From Druceiella hillmani (Eukaryota > Arthropoda > Insecta > Lepidoptera > Hepialidae): a stretch of 64,000 nt of DNA. Location: the NCBI GenBank assembly GCA_039881145.1, contig JAYKKI010000016.1, positions 13,274,501-13,338,500 of the forward strand, in the 5' to 3' direction. Below the pieces are notes generated by a model, which worked only from the letters and a program-made list of their open reading frames with translations, was not told the origin of the DNA and made no database searches. This document shows, in pieces, positions 12,770 through 24,838 of this stretch (within the stretch, counting starts at the first letter, position 1; the number at the start of each line of letters is the position of its first letter). A program made the translations under genes and the position numbers.

Positions 12770-12995
12770 ATCTAGTGCGGTGAGAAATAATATTATTTAA
12801 ATATGTAACGTGTTTTTACGCCTGTGAAACGCATAGTAGGCAATAAATTTAGGTTGTTAAAAATTAATATTTGTTTCAGTTTAATAGACATACTTCGTAC
12901 CCTTAAATATTTATAAGTGCTTAAATGTGTATAGACTCTTAGTAGCACGAATTGCACTCGTACTTGAGAGGTTCTTTTTACAAATAGAAATCACG
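12770..12995 (+). repeat. family G interspersed repeat, 3' part
   Basis: It carries ACGCCTGTGAAACGCATAG, TAGGCAATAAATTTA, a middle 'taatatttgtttcagtttaa' and a tail with 'AAATATTTATAAGTGCTTAA', then 'AGTAGCACGAATTGCACTCG' and TTGAGAGGTTCTTTTTA. The tail matches the one at 26200-26325 and the lepidopteran hallmark CGAG...CTCGnnnTTGxCxGGTT. Confidence 0.75.
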
Positions 12996-14461
12996 AAAAA
13001 CTTTCTAGAATAATAAAATCTGTGAGTGAATTACTGTGATGTTACAGAACTAACGGGAATCTCCCAAAAGCCGTCCAGCACACTGAAACTCAATTTAAAG
13101 CTAAACCTCGGGATCTACGCGATAATGAAAACTCGTTTTGAATTTTCTTGAAAATCTAATGATAAAAGTGTACCTAATGCTGCAAGGCATGTCGATATCA
13201 TAGACTATATACGGGCATTGCACTAAAACTTACAAAAATAATAAATACAGTTTCATTAAGTAAATAAAAGAAAAGAATCACAATCGTAACAAATTATTTT
13301 AAATAATATCCCTTATGTGATATTTGTTTTGTACAATAATGTAAATTAATGACATTTAAATTAATCTAAACAAGAAAGAGACAGAGCTTATTATTTGAAA
13401 TATTAATGACTATCCTTAATTAAATAAGAAGGTGACAAACATAATAAAAATCTAAAATCTATTTCAAGATTAGGTTAGATATGTTGTTGTGGATAGTTTC
13501 AGCAATTTCTTTAAATTCTGGACCATATAACTAATTGATACCACACATGAGTGTAAAAAAAAGGTATAAAATACGTGCTTCATTTCCCTTGTCTAAAATT
13601 CTGTGTAAATATTTTCAAATTGTACCCAAACTCAAGTTTTCATGTTGGGCGGTTTATATGTGATAGAGGGATGAACGGACGTGTGAGTAGTCTTATAATG
13701 ATTCCGCTTTTTTAAGTTAAGCCCTGAAACGTACTTAGGTATTATATATTATGGTTACTATAAATTTTTAACGTGGTTTCGAAATTTATTATTTATAATT
13801 ATTATTTTACATATAAATTTATATAAATTTATTATTCATAATACAATTAAGATGCCAACAGAAACCATAATTGAATGATATAAACACTTTTCTATGACAT
13901 AGTTTGATTTCTATCCACGTGTTTTGTTATCCACTCTCACAATATTTCACTTTTAAATGACAGTCATTTCAATATTACGGTACAAACGAGACTTTCACCT
14001 TTTAATGACTTGTCATTAAAAGATGAAAGTCTTCTTCCCACAACACGCACATCGCTTAAGCTCAATATAAAAGAAATTTCTGAATTTACAGTAAAACGAA
14101 ATTATCTTGAGATTGCGTATTTTGATGTGAATATGTTTCATGAAAATCTATTGGAAGTAGAAAAAAATTGTATGAGATATCCCAAAAAAAACAGAGTTTA
14201 ATAATAACGGATACGACGTTAATATGATTTATCCAATTTGATAATACTGTGAAAAAAGCATTAATATTCCGGTGAAAAATTAATAAGACTGAATTGTAAA
14301 GCGATTAAAAGTTTCGTTCTGTAAATATTTGATGATATCATGTTAAAAATAATATACGTACTTATTTACTAATTTAAACATTTAAATGTACACGTAACTA
14401 ATTACACATACATTTGATGAACGTATGGATACTTGAGCAATCCTTATTAGTGAGAAATCGA
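12996..14461. other. non-coding stretch
   Basis: Contains a near-perfect hairpin at 13991-14030 (ACTTTCAccTTTTAATGAC, 2-nt loop, then its complement with two mismatches). The short frame at 14010-14201 begins inside that hairpin and shows no motif. Confidence 0.5.
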
Positions 14462-14722
14462 AATATAAACACACACACGCACACGCACATGCATATGCAC
14501 ATGCGCACGCACACTCGCACGCGCACGCGCACGTGCATTCGCATGCGCAGGCGGACGCGCACGCGCACGCGCTTGCACACGGTTCCGCGCACTCATAACC
14601 ACACTCGCGCGCGGTCGCTCTCGCGCACGCGCACGCATACATACATACACACACACACATATATTATATATACATATACATATACATATGTGTGTGTGTG
14701 TGTATGTGTGTACGCGTGCGCG
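14462..14722. repeat. AC/GC simple repeat ending in a large imperfect inverted repeat
   Basis: About 200 bp of CACACGCACGCGCACG is followed by CATATA and then TGTGTGTG...GTACGCGTGCGCG. The segment 14622-14662 is roughly the reverse complement of 14686-14722, so the array could extrude a cruciform as well as form Z-DNA. All four overlapping frames through it are spurious. Confidence 0.9.
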
Positions 14723-17469
14723 ATATATACACCAATATTGACACGATAAAAGTTACGAAAATAGGAGCGCGAGATGAAATTTTAGCGTTAGAGGGAAAGA
14801 TTTAAATGATCTTTGAAAATATTTATGATGACAGGTTCTAATTGATTCCAAACATATGCAGTTTCGACGGAAAATATTTTTTATGGAAAGTGGTCGTATT
14901 CACAGGAGAACAGGAGATTGAGTAGCTTTTTAGAATGTAGTCCTAGGCTATGATCAGACTAGTAACTGGATTTGCTTCTCAACATATCTTGTTGGATAAT
15001 TTGTATTAATCAAAATATTCAAAGTATTGTGATTGGATGGCGTTGACCAAGGACTTCTAATTTAAGGGGCTCTTTGAATTGAGAAATATGGCTGTATTGT
15101 TGTGATCGATAATGTCTCAGTAACACATGCTTATCAAAAACCTCTGTAGTCAACCAAAGCAGTGAGATTGTTTGACATAATTGAGGTTCCGTTTCAGTAC
15201 TTGGAACATTTGAAACGTTTGAGATGCATTCTGTCGAAGATGTGATGACTGTATATAAGTTGAATGAGTTGAATATAAGTTGCATCATTGTAATAATCAG
15301 TATAAATATGATAATAGTCCTATATATTTTTGACAATTCCATCAATAAACATTGGAAAAGGGGCTGGATAAAAGAACAAATATTTGGAGTATGCCAGATA
15401 ATAGGTTTACCTATTCAGAATACATATCTGAAGACTTCAAAGATTGTCTATGGCCATCCAGATGTGAGGCGAATCATTCTAAAGAATGTCGAGAATATTT
15501 AAAGATTTTAAACTACTTAAAGCAATCAGAAAACAATTACTTTTTAGGAAAGGAAACGTTTATTCCTAATTTGATAATTTTTTTAATTAGTCACAATGAC
15601 GTTGCGGGTATCAGCTAGTACATTTATATTTAGAATGATTACTTTTGCAATAATAAACGTTAAGATAATTCAAATATCGATATCACGTAATAATCGCCCC
15701 ATATGTAATAAATAAAGCCTTTCGTAGTGACTGGAACTGAAATTAATAACATTACATTAATAAATGATACATCTTTAATGTTTTTAGGTAGGATTTTGTG
15801 CTAAACAATGATAAATTAAGTGTCGACTCGTCACTGAGTTTGAATTACTAAATAAGACTTCGTTGTCTAATCGGTAAGTGATAACGTAACAATCGAGACT
15901 AATGAATCTATTTAGTATTATATGTAAGGTAGAATAAAATTTACTGAGCATTAACTTAATCTTTGTTAAATATAATCGATAAAGTAGCTCGATAGATTAT
16001 AATAAGAACAACACGTCATTGTTGCGGGATGAAATCATTTTCTAAATTTAAATCCGGTTCCGGTTTAGGTTTCGTTTTTATTGTCAAGCAAATGTTTATT
16101 AATTATTAATATACGTTGTTTGTGAAGCCAATTATTAGTTTTGCCTCAGAATTTCACGTCCTAAGCTTTTGCGGGTGAAAATTTTTTTTAAATTTTGAAC
16201 TAAAATCTTATTTTGTTTTGTATATTGTATGAATTTCCTATTAATTGTTTTTTATCAAATAGCTTTCTAGTTAAGTAATAAGTAGCTTCAAAAGTTGGCA
16301 AATAGTATGAAAATAATTTGTGTAATAGAGTACTATGTGGAAGCAATATATTAGTGTATATCTTGGTTTTTTTACAAATTAATTCAGTAGTATAGCATGT
16401 TAATAGATGGCGTAACGTGTACCTTAGTACGACAAAGATTTAATATTACTTATAGGAAGCTGCTATGAAAGTTTTTTTGGAAAAGGATAAATTCGGTTTC
16501 ATTAATTAAAAATCCACGCTAGTGAAGATGTGATCAACTTATAATGAAGTAATCGTACAGTAAAATATTAGTATCGAAAAGGGTGGACGAATGAACGGTT
16601 CTAAAACTGTAACGATTATTTTTATTGCAATCGAAAATAAAATATGCAACATAACATTTTTCAGATCTTGAAGTTAGTTTCAGGCTATATTATGCAAACA
16701 ATAAAAGCTTCAAATTAAAACAAAACGATCCCAGTTAGATAAACTTTTGCCATATTATATATATATATGATATTTATGTGTCATCTTTATTTGTAATTTG
16801 TTGCCATTTGATAGTACCAATAATATACTTTAAGCGTAAAAATAAGTGCACTTATGAAAACAATTGAAAAGGTCTTTTGAAACGTCTTTCGTACTATCGA
16901 TTTATAATTCGATAAATAATTTTTAAATTTTTAATTTCTTTATTTCTTTATAGTAAATATGCGTCACGACTATAGTGCGTTCATTTAATGCCCTTAATCT
17001 ATCTATTTTTGGACATATAAAAAGACAATTTTGAAAAGCTACAATGGAAAAATTCGACAGCAAACTTTGTCTCCAAGAAGCATGAAATATATAATTTGGC
17101 GGTATCAATGTGTTACAAGTATTTTTAAATTACAAGATTAATTTTTATTCTTTTGTCCTTGACTAAAGCACCAAATTAATAATTAACTGTTGAGAATAAT
17201 TGATAAATTTACAATAATTAATAACGAAAGTTTGAAATAAAATGTTACCACGCTTAATTAATTTAAATAACGAGTTAATTTTAGACATATTGGACTGACG
17301 ACTGTCTTATTATTCTTAATAGTAAATTACAAGAAGAATATTTTCTATAGCATACGGATTTTTATATAATTGCCGTATAAAGTAAAACAAGATTGCCGCT
17401 AGCAGAATACTGGGTAAGCATTTATCCATCTCTTATATTAGCCATCTAGATTGCAAGCCACAAAAGCCA
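14723..17469. other. non-coding stretch
   Basis: Overlapping short frames at 15019-15618 on both strands have no recognisable motif. The remainder is AT-rich with no element ends that I can support. Confidence 0.5.
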
Positions 17470-17870
17470 GCTAGACGCCGGCCCTCGCGGCGTGGCGACT
17501 CGAGCTAAAATGAAGTTTTCGCTGCCTTAGAGTTCTTTTTTGCAATATTTTCTTTTATATCAAAAGTCGGTTGGTTTGCGGGTTTGTTTGCGGCGAGTCC
17601 AGCGGTGGCGTTTGATTGCCCCGGGGACGAGCTTATTTCATTACGGGCGAAGCTCCTTCGGTTCGACTGTGAGCTTTTTTCTCGGAGCTTTGGCGTGGAA
17701 ATATATTTTCAAGGCAGTCATTCATTGTTGTGTATCGTCTGGAGAGCGCCATTTACTTGTGAACGATTTTTACTTTTTTCTTTTTTGGTTGACTTTTGCA
17801 TTTTGCAAGCGGATGGTCGTGGTTTTGAATTATTTCAGACTGCGAATATTGAGCTCCATTTTTGAGTAAA
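17470..17870. other. GC- and CpG-richer island
   Basis: GACGCCGGCCCTCGCGGCGT, CCAGCGGTGGCGTTTGATTG and CCCCGGGGACGAGC stand out from AT-rich flanks. Two overlapping frames (17540-17869 and 17584-17865) are open but show no domain or codon pattern that I trust. It could be a promoter-proximal or untranslated exon, or a conserved non-coding element. No TATA box or splice donor was decisive. Confidence 0.3.
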
Positions 17871-18099
17871 AACTTAATAATGGCAATAATGTTTAGATAC
17901 AGATTTAATCCGAATTTAACTCATATTTTGTTCTCTGAGATTTTAAGTTTGTGTTGAATATTAAAAGTAATATCGCGGTATACTTTTCTCAGAAACTGTT
18001 CGATAAATGTTATTAATCCGCAAATACACCACTATTTAACGTTAAGAATATTCATATTGAAATTTTAGAGCAGGCGAATAAAATATTCGACATTTTCTT

Positions 18100-18250
18100 T
18101 GAAAATTTGATGTGTTGTGTGAAATATTATTCGAAAGAGCGATTCATTGGAATTTCAAAAACTATTTTTTAGAATTTTGTGATAGGTGGTTCTAGAGAAA
18201 ATATTGAGAAGACACAAAATCGATACACCTCCCCTGTTGTCTCTGAAATT
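18100..18250 (+). repeat. family G fragment with internal hairpin
   Basis: 'GATAGGTGGTTCTAGAGAAA' followed by ATATTGAGAA matches the 'aagatagttctagaggtatt' segment at 49310, then a C-rich 'cacctcccctg'. A 12-bp perfect hairpin (TTGTCTCTGAAA, 18237-18248; complement 18256-18267) closes the segment. Confidence 0.55.
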
Positions 18251-18359
18251 TAGCATTTCAGAGACAAGAGGTTTTATATTTAAATATTTTAAAGAAATAT
18301 TATGTTTACCCCGCTATGTATGCTTGTAGAAATTACAGTTTAGTAATGGTAGATAAAAA

Positions 18360-18430
18360 AAACCATTTAAATGTGAGTCGAACTCGCATTGCGAGGGTTC
18401 TGTACATATTTACCTGCATATAAAAGTTTA
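18360..18430 (-). repeat. family G 3' terminus, inverted
   Basis: Read on minus: TATGTACAGAACCCTCGCAA, TGCGAGTTCGACTCACATTT, then AAATGG and a T-rich end. This is the closest copy in the window to the hallmark GTACGGAACCCT(n)GCGAGT(n)GACTCGC. Confidence 0.7.
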
Positions 18431-18589
18431 AACATTTAAGGATGCATAGTTACTATTACAGTGTTTATATATAATAATATTATTTCGTCACTCATTTAAA
18501 TATATTACATAATATATCCTTGATAGGCGTAAAATATTTAGAATATTTCAAAAACTTAAAAATTTAGAGTCATCATCATTATTTTTATA

Positions 18590-18725
18590 ATTTAGTGGTT
18601 TAAAAATAAGGGGATCCACTATGGATATACTTTTCCGAATATTTTCCAGTATATCTTTAGAGATATTTTACTAAATATTGTGGAAAACAATTTTTGAAAT
18701 GTGACTAGTTTTTCCGACCCTCTTT
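18590..18725 (+). repeat. family G fragment
   Basis: 'TCCGAATATTTTCCAGTATA', a 'tctttagagatattttacta' segment and GACCCTCTTTCCAC reproduce, in order, weaker versions of blocks at 49310-49370. Confidence 0.4.
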
Positions 18726-18742
18726 CCACACTACACAAAAAG

Positions 18743-18829
18743 AAATGATATTAATTAGCAAATATGACAGTTAATCATTCAAAATACTTTTGAATGATTC
18801 ACTGTCATATTTGCTAGTTAATATCATTT
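18743..18829. repeat. 42-bp near-perfect hairpin, 3-nt loop
   Basis: Arms 18743-18784 and 18788-18829 match at 40 of 42 positions by eye, around the loop TAC. It has no terminal CA/TG or TTAA-like ends and no flanking duplication that I can find. A tiny fold-back element or a template-switch product. Confidence 0.9.
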
Positions 18830-20879
18830 ATCACTATGAAACATTTTAAGTTTTTACATCGAACGATTTTTGAGAAAAGCTCCTGCGAACACGTGACTGA
18901 TTTTGTAAGTGTCCCGTTTTATTAATTTTGAAGTGCAAAATTCCAGTTAGGATATTCAATTGAAAGCTTTGAAATATTATCTTATAAATAATGTTTATTT
19001 TTGTGTATTGAAATTGTAATTGATTCTGAATATGCCAAAAATCTCGGTTTTAATGATTAAAAATATTGAGCACCATTACTAACCGATCCGTCAGCGACAG
19101 TTATATCAAAAGTATTATTATCTTTGAACGATATTACGCTGTGATTTTATTTTTGAATACAATTGCTATCCAATACCCAAGGGGGCACCCACTTATGGTT
19201 TAAATATGATTTTAAGACTAACTTAAGGTCTGAATTTTCATTTTGTCCATTCATAATTATAAGTGGGTCTGATTAACAAGCGGCTGTCTGAAACGATACT
19301 TTCATATTACTCTTAATTCATAATTCAAATTAATCTGTATTTACCTTCTATGCAAAGAATGTTAACTTTGCGTTACTTTATATAATGATACAGTAAAACT
19401 TGATGACTCATTTCCTTATTGAATAACTCATTTCATACTTAAACATTTCGCGGCTATGTATCTTAGCTGACAAAGTGTTTGTAACCCTACATTTTATGTG
19501 AAGAATCTTTAAATGACGTTATGATTTATAATAATAAGATAAAATCCGATTACTTATTGCATTCGCCTTTCCAGGTGAACAAAGTATTTTCTTAAGTATC
19601 TTTATCTTCTACGTGAATAACGTTAACTTTAAATAAGGACATACATAGTACGGTAAAATCAGATGACATACTTCTTTATAAAGTAACTCATTCTCCTTTA
19701 AATATTGCTGTTATATTTAAGGACGAAAAAAATAATATTAGTTTATTTATCGGGAAGTGCAACCGCGAATTTTTTATGTGTGGTATGCGTTACTCAGTAA
19801 GGATTTAAGTCATTTGGTTTTTTTATAATTATTATTATATAAAATGGTTGTAAATAGTTTATATAGGTTTCAAAAGTAGCCAAAGGCAATTTAAAGAGCG
19901 TGAAGTATAAGAGAGTAAAGATAAGTTTAAGTGGCTTGTGCAGTTGAAAATGTTTGTAACCATTTTCAATTCGCAACGGAATTGAACACTTTGTATTACT
20001 CTCAACCATTTATACTACTCTCCGAAATCACTAGTCACTTCAAAACCATTAGTGTTACATTGCAACATGCAGATAATATGAAACTTCGTGTGAAGTACAT
20101 TTATGACTGTTCAAATTTGCAACGTTATATTGACAAATTGCAAGTTTACCGTGAAGAAAACAAATTACTCAAAATTCAAACAAATCGCTTTTATTAAGGA
20201 TCAAAGTAAGGTCAAGTTTTAGGTCAAGTTATGCAAATAATGTTCCTTGACATCAACTTAAATACACTTAAATATTAATAGTAACGCATTTCAACTATAT
20301 GCTTAGAAGGGACCCATCTGTCGCGCAACCCGCCGCCGACCACATCAATACCTTATCACATGGCGTATGTGCGGTGCTGAATGGGGAACGTTTCGACTGG
20401 GCCAAATGAAAAATTTTGAAAAAATGTATAAATACCAAAACTTTTGTTTTACACCGTGAGAAATATTTTTTCTCGAAAGATTTTTTCTTTAAGACTAATA
20501 GTTCAGCAGTTACAAGGAAACAGAACATTTCTCAAACTTTATAATTTTCTTCCAATTTATACCTAATTCTAAATATCCATGATTTTTTTCAGATTATTCT
20601 GTGCGATTTTTTTGTTGATATATATGAGCATATTTCCCGAAAAATATTTTTAAATTTTGTGAAAAATACGCTTTATATAGTGTCGAATTTGTGCTTTAAT
20701 ACCCCTTCATTACGTAACGTACAGATAACTTTGAAAGAACAAGATAACTTTTTCTCAATTTATCTCTTGAACATTTCCCCTGGAATTAAAATTTATTTGT
20801 TTATACTACATGGCTATAATTGGACCATCTTACTCTACTTCTGTGCTAAATTAAAAATGTTTACACTGACATGCTATAC
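18830..20879. other. non-coding stretch with GC-richer patch at 20305-20410
   Basis: Around 20315, 'CTGTCGCGCAACCCGCCGCC' is unusually GC-rich for the window; on minus it ends a 77-codon frame with VLMWSAAGCATDGSLLSI. I do not recognise it. At 20205-20240 two AGGTCAAGTT half-sites in tandem resemble nuclear-receptor sites. Confidence 0.35.
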
Positions 20880-21460
20880 TCCTAGATATGGCACTTATAC
20901 GAAAAAGAGAACAAAAAGCATTCATTATCTTGGTAATATGTTTAATAGTCAACAGCATATTGGTTTGCACATGGTGTAGATTATAAATAAGGCTTATAGA
21001 AGGCTTGGGTTTGATTAAGAACGGACAAGATCTTTAAAAATATTGAACCATACTTAATATTGTACAAGGATCTTGTGAAAATGCAACTTAAATAAGCTTT
21101 CTTTGTCTGGAAACCACTATACGGCACTTATTCTAACAGTATCGAGAGCACATAGAAAAAAAGTATTTTGAAATCCCACAGTATGGGGAATATATAAAAT
21201 CCTACATGCCTTCGATCATAGATGTCAGTTATTGGAAATCTTTGCTGATTGTGATACAAGATTCGAACCTCCAAATTTGTGACTCGTAGCTGTTCCTTAA
21301 GTTGGTCTCGCACAGATAAAAGCTGGTATTAGAGCACAGCCATGATTGAGTGACTCTTGCAAAAAGAATATTATTGTATCTCAACATTCTTGTATGTTCA
21401 CGCCCCAGAATCGGTCTGGTATGAAGAATAGTCTCCGCGTATTGCATGTGGAGAAACCAA
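20880..21460 (+). pseudogene. Jockey-like LINE reverse transcriptase fragment
   Basis: Across several frameshifts the plus strand reads HYLGNMFNSQQHIGLHM, then IINKAYRRLGF, ILYKDLV...KYAF.VWKPLYGTY, HRKKYFEISQYGEYIKSY and MPSIIDVSYWKSLL. This is the order downstream of the YADD box in Jockey/CR1-type reverse transcriptases: 'LGV.FD..L.F..HI', 'I..A...LGFI', 'LY..LVRS.LEYA..VW.P', '.I..IQ..FLR' and 'R....D...L'. The reading frame breaks at least three times, so it is non-functional. A minus-strand frame at 21128-21447 is a shadow of it. Confidence 0.75.
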
Positions 21461-21929
21461 TGATTTTACTCTTCGTTTTAATTGTCCCAATTAATTAAAT
21501 GGATCGCCTCACATGGATAATTTAGACTTTCAGTCTTTTTAATATTTTAGTCAATTACGTCTATTTTTCGTATTTATTTTGTCTTTTTTTAAACACAATA
21601 CTTCTTTCGTTTAATTGTAAAAACACTGCCCATTTATATTTGAATGAATATTTTATAAATATATTTATTTTCCTTTGTTCTTTGTGAAAATGTTCGAATA
21701 CAAGCTTATATTTTGTTTAAAGTAAAAGGCCTTTTTCTAGTTCGTGTTTATGTTTTTTCTTTGAATAAAATAAAATAAATTTAACACAGCCTTTCAGCTT
21801 TTGCTTATCGAGTCAAAGACTAGCTATGCTGATCGAGGCAGAATCTAAATTTACTCCGTTTACAGGATAAAGAGACAAGAATATGATCCTCATAATACCC
21901 CGATCTTGTTCATATGCAATTCGCTAGTT
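21461..21929. other. non-coding stretch
   Basis: T-rich sequence, with nothing recognised. Confidence 0.5.
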
Positions 21930-22215
21930 TTTCTCACCCCGGCTCTTCCTGAGGGAATTGAAGCCGAAGTGTTGACTCCGCGACGGTTAGCTGTCGCTAC
22001 GCACCCGGTCAGCAGTAGGATTGGCTCGGGGAACCCCCAAAGGATACCGTCGCTCTCGGCTGACGGTATTTTCATGCAAATACGACGCTGGCACCGCGTT
22101 AGCTTGAGGGGTTTAGATTATTATAATACGGTTTTCGCGATTTGCATTTTGAGTAGGGTATGAGATTCGAGGATTCGCGGTTTCGACTTGCCACACTGAT
22201 GGGCGTACATGTGGA
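21930..22215. other. GC-richer non-coding island with octamer sites
   Basis: The block contains GGCTCGGGGAACCCCC, a GC hairpin (ATACCGTC...GACGGTAT, 22044-22069), ATGCAAAT and GATTTGCAT (opposed octamer-like POU words), plus GATTCGAGGATTCGCGG. Overlapping frames on both strands lack motifs. Candidate conserved non-coding element or structured RNA. Confidence 0.3.
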
Positions 22216-22807
22216 CGGCGCTGAGGGAATATTGAGGTGAAAATATTTCGTTGTCTTCATTTATTTATGCATATATTCAAAGTCGTGCTGACAGTTACTT
22301 AACTGTATTATCAGAATGTTTCATAAAGATGGGGCCAAGAAAGAAATTATTATCAAGAACTCTGTATTACAAAAAATAAGACACATTAAAATACTTTAGA
22401 TTTACGTTGTTAAACAGACAACATGATCACCTTATATTGTTTTTTTGTTACTATCTTAGTCGTATATTTTATCTACCAATAAATATTGTAACAGATATCA
22501 CAATGCTGTTATAACGACTAGAGATTAGTTATTATAGAGTATATGAAGCTTCTGTATAATTTTAATATATTTTATGCACCTGTATTTACAATCCAAATTA
22601 CCAATGCAGGTACAATAAAGATAATTTGTGTTTACGTGTTACGCATTTTTTACGAGCATTACAATGTTCTTTAAATGTATTGACAATGTTATTGGCGTTC
22701 GGGACTTTTTTTGTAATGTCCCAAGGTTTTAGAATATTTTAATAAATGTAATAAATAGGTCAAATCGTATTCGATTAATGACAGCGCGAGAATTACTCAA
22801 TAAAATA
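22216..22807. other. non-coding stretch
   Basis: Nothing recognised. Confidence 0.5.
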
Positions 22808-23075
22808 TGGCTCGTGATGAGAAGATATGTAGGATAAATAAGGTCACTAAAATAGCTCGAAGGACTGACAGAGTGAAGTGGCAATGGGTAGGTCGTAAAT
22901 CATAGAGAATCATTGGAAGAGAAAGATTTCCGAATGATGACCACGTACGGGAAGAAGTAGAGTGAAATGGTTCCCCGCTAGGTGAAAAGATGACTTAGCA
23001 AAGACCGCGGGAATTCATTGGATGCCATGGGAATCTACGTTCAGTACTAAACTTCTAATAGATGATGATGAAGAA
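22808..23075 (+). pseudogene. RTE-clade LINE, 3' end of the reverse transcriptase ORF
   Basis: The plus strand reads MARDEKICRINKVTKIARR, TDRVKWQWVGR, RIIGRERFPN, then V.EEVE and REFIGCHGN, ending in a GATGATGATG run. The RTE family carries RIRNEEIRRRTKV.DI..R...LKWQW.GH, ...R..EW.PR..KR..GRP, W.DD and a GAT-rich microsatellite tail, so order and ending agree. An internal deletion has joined 'MAR' to 'DEKICRINKV', and stops interrupt the frame. It is a dead 5'-truncated copy. Confidence 0.85.
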
Positions 23076-24475
23076 TGATGGCGTCCTCGACTCATTGCTT
23101 TTTAATTTAATGAAGAGGAGTCACGATGCCATAGAGACATAAATAAAGAAAAGTTTCAAAATATGGTACTATGGTTTCAAAATATGGTTCTTTTCAAAAA
23201 CTGTTCCGAGCTATTAGTATTCCTAGAAATGGCGATTAAAATGTTTTAATTGAATACATAAAAAACATGATTTCAATACATTTACGCAAAAATTAAATTA
23301 TAAAAACATTACAAAAAAAAATTCCAACGCAAAAACCAGAAATAAAAACCTAATTTAATTAAAAAAAAATTAAAAAATGAACAAAAATGAATTCGGCTTT
23401 TTTAATTTGTTTATTTTTAAATTTCGTACAGGGTCGTGTCAAAGATTACTGATAAACATTAATTGACCTTTTATCCTTTATTTTTTTCTTATATTTTCAC
23501 TCGATCTTTTATTTAGAAAAAAATTACCGTAGCCTTAAACCTACAATCTGATTGACTGATAACTTATAATGATCAGAAGCTTAGTTAAAAAGTTATCCCA
23601 CAAAATCTCAAGAGTACCAGGGGATTGCTAAATTCATTTAAAATGGCTGTGGGCGTAAGACTATCGTTACAGATGAGCATATAAAAATTGCTGAATAACT
23701 AATAAATGGAAGCCAAGAAATTCGAATGGAATGATTATCGAGGGATCAATTATAAGGTCTATCTAATAGAACCTACATCGGGTTTGATAACAAATCAAGT
23801 TTTAAGAATGAAAATGATAGATTAAGAATGAAAATAGTTTATAATTGATTGTAGGTGAACAATGATAATTTTAAAAATCAGTTATGCACGATAACAATAA
23901 TGAAAGAATAATATTTTTTTTCATTTTGAGTTAGGTCATCTGTAAGGTACTACTATATTCGAGAAGGCTGTAATTTTATACATGTTGTTCGTCAAAAGCA
24001 GGCTTATATAGTATTAAGCCATGCAAAAGCATATATAGCATAACTATATGCAAGCTAGACCAAAGGGGATTGTTTAACAATTGACAGGACAAAATGGCAC
24101 TCGGAGAGTCAAGGATTACGTAAAGGCGATTTAGAATTGCTTACAAGTTCCAATGTATGGCTCGTGGAGCTTCGTGCAGCAGTGGTTTCATGTGCTTTAA
24201 CAATCAATCAAGGTCTAAGTAACATGAACTTCCAGATGATAGTAGATAAGTAAAATGAAGACCGGTCTTTTTAAGGAAACCATAAGAAAGTTGTCGTAGA
24301 CCATCAACTCAGGGTATCATTATTGAAATTGTTGAGTTTCTATTAAAAATATCGAAGAAAGTCAATGATTTCCAAAATTTTAAAATAAATTTTGATCAAA
24401 GAGATATTCTTAATGTATAAACGAACTGAATCATCCATTACTTCAGACTAGACTAAAATTGTTTATGTCAAACTT
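23076..24475. other. non-coding stretch
   Basis: A/T-run-rich DNA around 23280-23420. No gene or element is recognised. Confidence 0.5.
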
Positions 24476-24838
24476 ATAATACACAGATATACATAAACGC
24501 CAAACTTACACTACACAGGCACACATACATGTAAAATTTACATTGCCCAGCACACATGCACGTCAAACTTACACTGCACAGACACACATAAGCGCCAAAC
24601 TTACACTATACAGGCACACATAAACGTCAAACTTACTCTACGCAGCATACACATCAAATTTACACTGCACAGGCGCATATATACGTCAAACTTACGCTAC
24701 GCAGACACACATCAGATCAAACTTACACTACACAGGCACACATACACGTAAAACTTACACTACACACGTACGTCAAACTTACACTACATAGACACACATA
24801 TACATTAAACTTTCAGTTCACAGACACACACACATGAA
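24476..24838. repeat. minisatellite, ~33-bp unit, about ten diverged copies
   Basis: The unit reads GTCAAACTTACACTACACAG followed by GCACACATACAC, repeated with substitutions and small indels (some units lose the second half, for example near 24640 and 24765). The C-richness of one strand is strong. Confidence 0.85.

Noticed and set aside
14382..14749. Open frames of 64-111 codons
   Set aside because: Same cause: AC/GC microsatellite.
15019..15618. Cluster of frames on both strands
   Set aside because: No family motifs and no GC or codon signal distinguishing one strand.
17540..17869. Two overlapping plus frames of 93-109 codons in a GC-rich block
   Set aside because: Neither has a recognisable domain; both are open at once in different frames, which the local composition explains.
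21261..21280. Minus-strand GAGGTTCGAATC B-box-like word
   Set aside because: No A-box at the right distance, and it falls in a recognisable LINE fragment.
24476..24838. CRISPR-like repeat-spacer array
   Set aside because: Units are contiguous with no unique spacers, and the genome is eukaryotic; it is a minisatellite.
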